Shown here in pieces: positions 13,878-16,785 of a stretch of DNA of 16,785 bases. The stretch is from Thermohalobaculum sp035513135 (GTDB lineage: Bacteria > Pseudomonadota > Alphaproteobacteria > Rhodobacterales > Rhodobacteraceae). The translations under genes and the position numbers were made by a program. Location: contig DATKCQ010000150.1 in assembly GCA_035513135.1 (NCBI GenBank), positions 1-16,785 on the forward strand. Direction: 5' to 3'. The notes beneath the pieces were generated by a model. The model had not been told where the DNA came from and did no database searches. It saw only the letters and a program-made list of their open reading frames with translations. The first letter of the stretch is position 1. Every line of letters starts with the position of its first letter.

Positions 13878-14948
13878 ATGTCCTTCTTCGGCAAGCTGAA
13901 AGAGCGCCTGTTCAAGTCCTCCTCGAAGCTCGACCAGGGCCTCGAGGCGATCGTCGACGAAGCCCCTGAAGTGGTGAGCGGCGCGGCCGGCGAGCGAAGT
14001 GGCCTCTCCCCCGACCCCTCTCCCAGGGGGAGAGGGGAGGCGCCGGCGGCCGGCGACAGGCCAGGGTTGATCGCCCGCACGCTGGGCGGCGTCAGCGGTG
14101 CCGAGCCGGTGAAGCGGCGCGTGCTCGACGACGCCATGCTGGAGAGCCTCGAGGACGTGCTGGTCAGCGCCGACATGGGTGTGGAGACGGCGCTGAAGCT
14201 GTCGGCCCGCATCGCCGAGGGCCGCTATGGTCGCCGCGTCTCCACAGACGAGATCAAGGCGGCGCTGGCCGCCGAGATCGCGCGCATCCTCGAGCCCGTG
14301 GCGAAGCCGTTGCCCCTCTACGCCAGGCGCCCGCAGGTGGTGCTGGTGGTCGGCGTCAACGGCTCGGGCAAGACCACGACCATCGGCAAGCTGGCGGCGC
14401 AGCTTCGCTCCGCCGGCAAGAGCGTGGTGATCGCCGCCGGCGACACCTTTCGCGCCGCGGCGGTCGAGCAGCTGCAGATCTGGGGCGAGCGCGCCGGCGT
14501 GCCGGTGATGACCGCGCCGCAGGGCTCGGACCCCGCCAGCCTCGCCTACGAGGCGATGGAGAAGGCCGGGGCCGACGGCGCCGACATCCTGATGATCGAC
14601 ACCGCCGGGCGCCTGCAAAACCGCACGGACCTGATGGAGGAGCTCGCCAAGATCGTCCGCGTTCTCGCCAAGCGCGACCCCGAGGCGCCGCACAATACCG
14701 TGCTGGTGCTCGACGCCACCACGGGCCAGAACGCCCTCGGCCAGGTCGAGATTTTCCTCAAGATCGCCAACGTCACCGGCCTCGTCATGACCAAGCTCGA
14801 CGGCACCGCCAAGGGCGGCATCCTGGTGGCGCTGGCCGACCGCTTCGGCCTGCCGATCCACGCCATCGGGGTCGGCGAGAAGATCGACGACCTCGCCCCC
14901 TTCGACCCCGAAGAGTTCGCCCGCGCGCTGACCGGCGCCGAGGCCTGA
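13878..14948 (+). CDS. ftsY: Signal recognition particle receptor FtsY
   Basis: Receptor GTPase that docks SRP-ribosome complexes at the inner membrane. The 356-residue protein has a short variable N-terminal region (1-70), an N helical bundle (about 75-150) and a G domain. G1 is GVNGSGKT at 159-166, AGDTFRAAAVEQL follows, DTAGR is at 241-245, the base-recognition TKLD is at 305-308, and GVGEKIDDLAPFDPEEF closes the domain. SD GGGAG precedes the ATG. Residues about 36-60 are odd: they are encoded by a palindromic element inserted in frame between direct repeats, giving a Ser/Pro/Arg/Gly stretch. Ffh is excluded because there is no M domain. Convergent with the next gene, 11 bp away. Confidence 0.96.
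   Translation: MSFFGKLKERLFKSSSKLDQGLEAIVDEAPEVVSGAAGERSGLSPDPSPRGRGEAPAAGDRPGLIARTLGGVSGAEPVKRRVLDDAMLESLEDVLVSADMGVETALKLSARIAEGRYGRRVSTDEIKAALAAEIARILEPVAKPLPLYARRPQVVLVVGVNGSGKTTTIGKLAAQLRSAGKSVVIAAGDTFRAAAVEQLQIWGERAGVPVMTAPQGSDPASLAYEAMEKAGADGADILMIDTAGRLQNRTDLMEELAKIVRVLAKRDPEAPHNTVLVLDATTGQNALGQVEIFLKIANVTGLVMTKLDGTAKGGILVALADRFGLPIHAIGVGEKIDDLAPFDPEEFARALTGAEA
13983..14056 (+). repeat. Palindromic element inserted in frame in ftsY, with 11-bp direct repeats
   Basis: GCGGCCGGCGA occurs at 13983-13993 and again at 14046-14056. Between them lies a CTCTCCC-type element with the stem CCCCTCTCCC (14015-14024), loop AGG, GGGAGAGGGG (14028-14037). The period is 63 bp, so one repeat plus insert adds exactly 21 codons, and both direct repeats are in the same reading frame (AAGE and AAGD). 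The core matches the pgi-dapF element at 34 of 35 positions. Confidence 0.85.
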
Positions 14949-14966
14949 CCCAGCAAGGATCAGGCC
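14942..14966. terminator. Bidirectional hairpin spanning both convergent stop codons
   Basis: GGCCTGA (14942-14948) ends with the ftsY stop, and TCAGGCC (14960-14966) begins with the complement of the stop of the minus-strand gene. They form a perfect 7-bp stem with an 11-nt loop, which is the whole intergenic space. No T-run is present on either side. Confidence 0.45.
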
Positions 14967-15232
14967 CGGCGGCGCACGCGAAAGCCCTGGGCGTTCAGCT
15001 CGACCAGCCAGCGCTTCGCCGCGATCCCGGTGCCGCGGGCGGTGGTGTAGGGCGCAGTCGCGAGGATTAGCGCGTCGCCCCGCGGTGCCAGCGTCGCCGT
15101 GGCGGCGGCGCCGTCGGCGAACGCGACCAGGCACGGCGTGCGGGCGGCGGCGAGCGCGCCCTCCAGGCTGCCGCGCGCGCCCGGGTAGAGGTGCGAGGCG
15201 CCGGCGCGCAGGACGAGGGGCGGGCGGCTCAT
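14960..15232 (-). CDS. Conserved-looking 90-residue protein of unknown function
   Basis: I do not recognise a family. The protein has 90 residues, with no signal peptide or membrane helix and mixed alpha/beta-like hydrophobic stretches (PCLVAFADG, DALILATAPYTT). The C-terminus is basic (KRWLVELNAQGFRVRRRA). Codons end almost always in G or C, as in its neighbours. Its ATG overlaps the stop of the MFS gene (ATGA), so both should be translated from one mRNA, suggesting a linked role or simple operon packing. A single cysteine (residue 34) argues against a metal or redox centre built on cysteines. The coding call is fairly safe from coupling and codon use; the function is open. Confidence 0.72.
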   Translation of the reverse strand: MSRPPLVLRAGASHLYPGARGSLEGALAAARTPCLVAFADGAAATATLAPRGDALILATAPYTTARGTGIAAKRWLVELNAQGFRVRRRA

Positions 15233-16431
15233 TCGGCGGGCGCGGCGCGGGCGCCGCGGACGAGCACGCCCGCCGAGGCCAGGACCACCGCCGCGGTGCA
15301 CCACCAGGCCGGGCCGTAGCCGGCCAGCCAGACCAGCGCGGCGAAGGCCGGCGGCGCCACGGTATAGACGGCGAAGGTGCAGAAGGTGACGGCGGCGGTC
15401 GCCTCGGCAACCTCGGCGGGCGGCGCCAGGCGCGCGACCTCGGCGAGATAGAGGCCGTTCCAGGTGGAGATGCCGACGCCTGCGAGCCCCGCCGCGACGA
15501 ACAGCGCGGGCCGCCCCCAGCCGGGGTCCATGAGCGAGAGCATGACCAGCGCCGCCGCCGAGCCCACCGCCATCGCGACCAGCATGATCCGCGTCGAGCC
15601 GAGCCAGTCGGCGGCCACCCCCACGACCAGCCGGCCCACCAGGCTGGCGCCGTGCATGGTGGAGTAGAGCCCCCCGGCCAGCGCCAGGCTGAGGCCGAGC
15701 CCGTCGGTGAGGTAGGTGGTGAGGAAGGCGAGCGTCGAGGCGTGCGCCGTGCCGAGCCCGAGACTCGCCAGCGCGATGGGCACGAGCTGCGGCAGGCGGC
15801 GCATGGTGCGGAACGGCGAGAGCGCGTTGCCCGGCGCGAGCAGCGCGCGGGCGCGAAAGCGCGCGCCGCTGGCGCCGGCGGCGAAGCGGGCGGGGGCGAA
15901 GGCGATCAGCGCCGCGGCGGCCAGCGGCATGGCGGCCAGCGCGACCCGCCCGGCGCGCCAGTCCACCGCCGCGGCGAGCCCGGCGCCGATCAGCCCGGCC
16001 AGCGCGCCGCCCGCGGGCACGCCTGCCTGACGAACCGAGAACACCGTGCCCCAGAGCCGCCGCGGCGAGTGGCGCGCGATGATCTGGCTGCCCGCCGGGG
16101 CGGTCACGCCATAGGCGAAGCCGATCGCCACGGCGCCGACGAACACCGCCGTCCACAAGCCGGTCAGCATCAGCGCCGCGCCGGCGACGGCGAGCAGGCA
16201 GGCGGCGATCAGCGCGCGCAGCGGCCCGAGCACCGGGGTCACCGCGCTGTTCGCGGCGAACAGCCAGACCGAGCCGAAGCCGATCAGCCCGCCGATCAGC
16301 CCGACCGCCTCGGGCCGCATGCCGAGCGCCGCGACCAGCGCGGGCGCCAGCACCGGCACGCCGAGCTGCAGCGCGGCCAGCGTGACCTGGGCCAGCAGGA
16401 CGAGCAGGAGGGCGAGGACGGTGTCGCGCAT
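15229..16431 (-). CDS. Major facilitator superfamily transporter, substrate unknown
   Basis: A 400-residue inner-membrane secondary transporter with about 12 hydrophobic segments in two halves, joined by a basic cytoplasmic loop (ARFRARALLAPGNALSPFRTMRR). The loop after helix 2 is degenerate (ANSAVTPVLGPLRAL); the helix 4-5 region has GTVFSVRQAGVPAGGALAGLIG, a pattern common in MFS proteins, and GVAADWLGSTRIM is the matching loop of the second half. This resembles the YfcJ/CynX-like and other uncharacterised MFS groups, but I cannot assign a substrate. I chose the ATG at 16431 because the first helix starts there; a start at 16500 would add a polar tail that covers the -35 box. It is followed by a coupled 90-residue gene. 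Confidence 0.88.
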   Translation of the reverse strand: MRDTVLALLLVLLAQVTLAALQLGVPVLAPALVAALGMRPEAVGLIGGLIGFGSVWLFAANSAVTPVLGPLRALIAACLLAVAGAALMLTGLWTAVFVGAVAIGFAYGVTAPAGSQIIARHSPRRLWGTVFSVRQAGVPAGGALAGLIGAGLAAAVDWRAGRVALAAMPLAAAALIAFAPARFAAGASGARFRARALLAPGNALSPFRTMRRLPQLVPIALASLGLGTAHASTLAFLTTYLTDGLGLSLALAGGLYSTMHGASLVGRLVVGVAADWLGSTRIMLVAMAVGSAAALVMLSLMDPGWGRPALFVAAGLAGVGISTWNGLYLAEVARLAPPAEVAEATAAVTFCTFAVYTVAPPAFAALVWLAGYGPAWWCTAAVVLASAGVLVRGARAAPAE

Positions 16432-16472
16432 GGCGGGGCTGCGGAGGTTCGTGGATGGCGGATGGCCCGGCG

Positions 16473-16500
16473 ATCCTCCGGCATCGCGGCCGATTGTCAA
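16473..16500 (-). promoter_or_regulatory. Candidate promoter of the MFS gene
   Basis: On the minus strand TTGACA (16500-16495), a perfect -35, is followed after 16 bp by GAGGAT (16478-16473). The arrangement resembles TTGACT-N16-GAGAAT before tupB. The predicted leader is about 35 nt, and no good SD is seen before the ATG. Repeat copy 2 ends just upstream. Confidence 0.5.
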
Positions 16501-16507
16501 GGCGGGG

Positions 16508-16614
16508 CCAGGGCCGATTCAATGTTTGCCGAATCACCGAAACGGCCCTGGCATGTTGAGTTGCCGCGATTTCCGGGTCGCGAAGTATGTCCACTTCGCT
16601 CGAAATCGCTCCAG
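16508..16614. repeat. Palindromic interspersed repeat, copy 2 (MITE/REP-like)
   Basis: Bases 16511-16614 align without gaps to copy 1 at 5537-5640. The nested stem is perfect here: GCGATTTC (16566-16573) with GAAATCGC (16602-16609), and GCGAAGT (16580-16586) with ACTTCGC (16593-16599). The other stem (16511-16524 with 16535-16548) has three mismatches. CCAG borders it on both sides (16508-16511 and 16611-16614), whereas copy 1 has CTAG. It lies between the aminotransferase stop and the MFS promoter. Confidence 0.88.
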
Positions 16615-16625
16615 GCCCGGCGCGC

Positions 16626-16785
16626 CTAGGCGCACTCGGCCGCGACCAGTGCCTCGTAGAGCGTGCGCAGCCGCGCCGTCAGCGGCCCCGGCACGGCGTA
16701 GCCCCGCCCGTCGATCTCGGCCACCGGGGTCAGGCCGCCGAAGGTGCCGGTGACGAAGGCCTCCTCGGCGCCGTAGGTCTCGACC
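16626..16785 (-). CDS. PLP-dependent class IV aminotransferase, C-terminal fragment (5' part outside window)
   Basis: The last 52 residues of a fold-type IV aminotransferase, a family that includes branched-chain (IlvE) and D-amino acid aminotransferases. The segment EEAFVTGTFGGLTPVAEIDG is the typical C-terminal motif, where the Thr-containing turn contacts the cofactor phosphate or substrate. A PGPLTARLRTLYEALV tail follows. Only the end of the gene is in the window, so the substrate (branched-chain or D-amino acids) and the catalytic lysine cannot be checked. The TAG stop is at 16628-16626, 11 bp before repeat copy 2. Confidence 0.85.
   Translation of the reverse strand, partial: VETYGAEEAFVTGTFGGLTPVAEIDGRGYAVPGPLTARLRTLYEALVAAECA

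Noticed and set aside
1..16785. CRISPR arrays, tRNA/rRNA genes, insertion sequences, toxin-antitoxin or defence genes
   Set aside because: No regularly spaced repeats, cloverleaf, transposase or nuclease-like proteins were seen on either strand.

Overview
The window is a compact, very GC-rich bacterial chromosome segment, with nearly all codons ending in G or C. It carries housekeeping genes typical of Alphaproteobacteria. The neighbourhood (smc, a ccmC-ccmD-ccmG cytochrome c maturation cluster, ispZ/yciB, and a dapF-mtaB-ftsY run) looks most like Rhodobacterales. I infer this from gene content and order; genus and species cannot be read from the sequence.

Layout. (1) 1-1563: the 3' part of smc, cut by the window edge. 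(2) 1754-4035: a tungstate ABC transporter operon, tupB-tupC-tupA, behind an AT-rich promoter/operator island. (3) 4091-5537: ccmC-ccmD-ccmG, tightly coupled by ATGA overlaps; ccmA and ccmB are not in the window. (4) 5534-5640: a palindromic interspersed repeat whose second copy lies at 16508-16614. (5) 5703-8201, minus strand: pgm, a possible 51-residue small ORF, and ispZ/yciB. (6) 8370-11503: glpK and pgi, overlapping by 4 bp and divergent from pgm. (7) 11535-11637: a 103-bp imperfect palindrome made of two inverted CTCTCCC-type elements. (8) 11712-14948: dapF-mtaB (coupled) and ftsY. (9) 14960-16431, minus strand: an MFS transporter coupled to a 90-residue unknown protein. (10) 16626-16785, minus strand: the C-terminal end of a PLP class IV aminotransferase.

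How the genes work together. TupABC imports tungstate, usually for tungsten enzymes. CcmC/D/G serve haem handling and apocytochrome reduction in c-type cytochrome biogenesis. Pgm, GlpK and Pgi connect glycerol, glucose-6-phosphate, fructose-6-phosphate and glucose-1-phosphate. DapF feeds lysine and peptidoglycan synthesis, MtaB modifies tRNA A37, FtsY is the SRP receptor, and YciB is an envelope protein.

I found no CRISPR array, tRNA, rRNA, prophage, toxin-antitoxin or obvious new defence system. The most interesting signals are small structural ones: a CTCTCCC-type palindrome inserted in frame into ftsY between 11-bp direct repeats; a 99-bp MITE-like repeat flanked in each copy by a different 4-bp direct repeat; promoter-like boxes at matching geometry just before the SD-less starts of ccmC, ispZ and dapF, suggesting leaderless mRNAs; an exact one-heptad tandem duplication in smc; and a small ORF with strong codon periodicity between pgm and ispZ.
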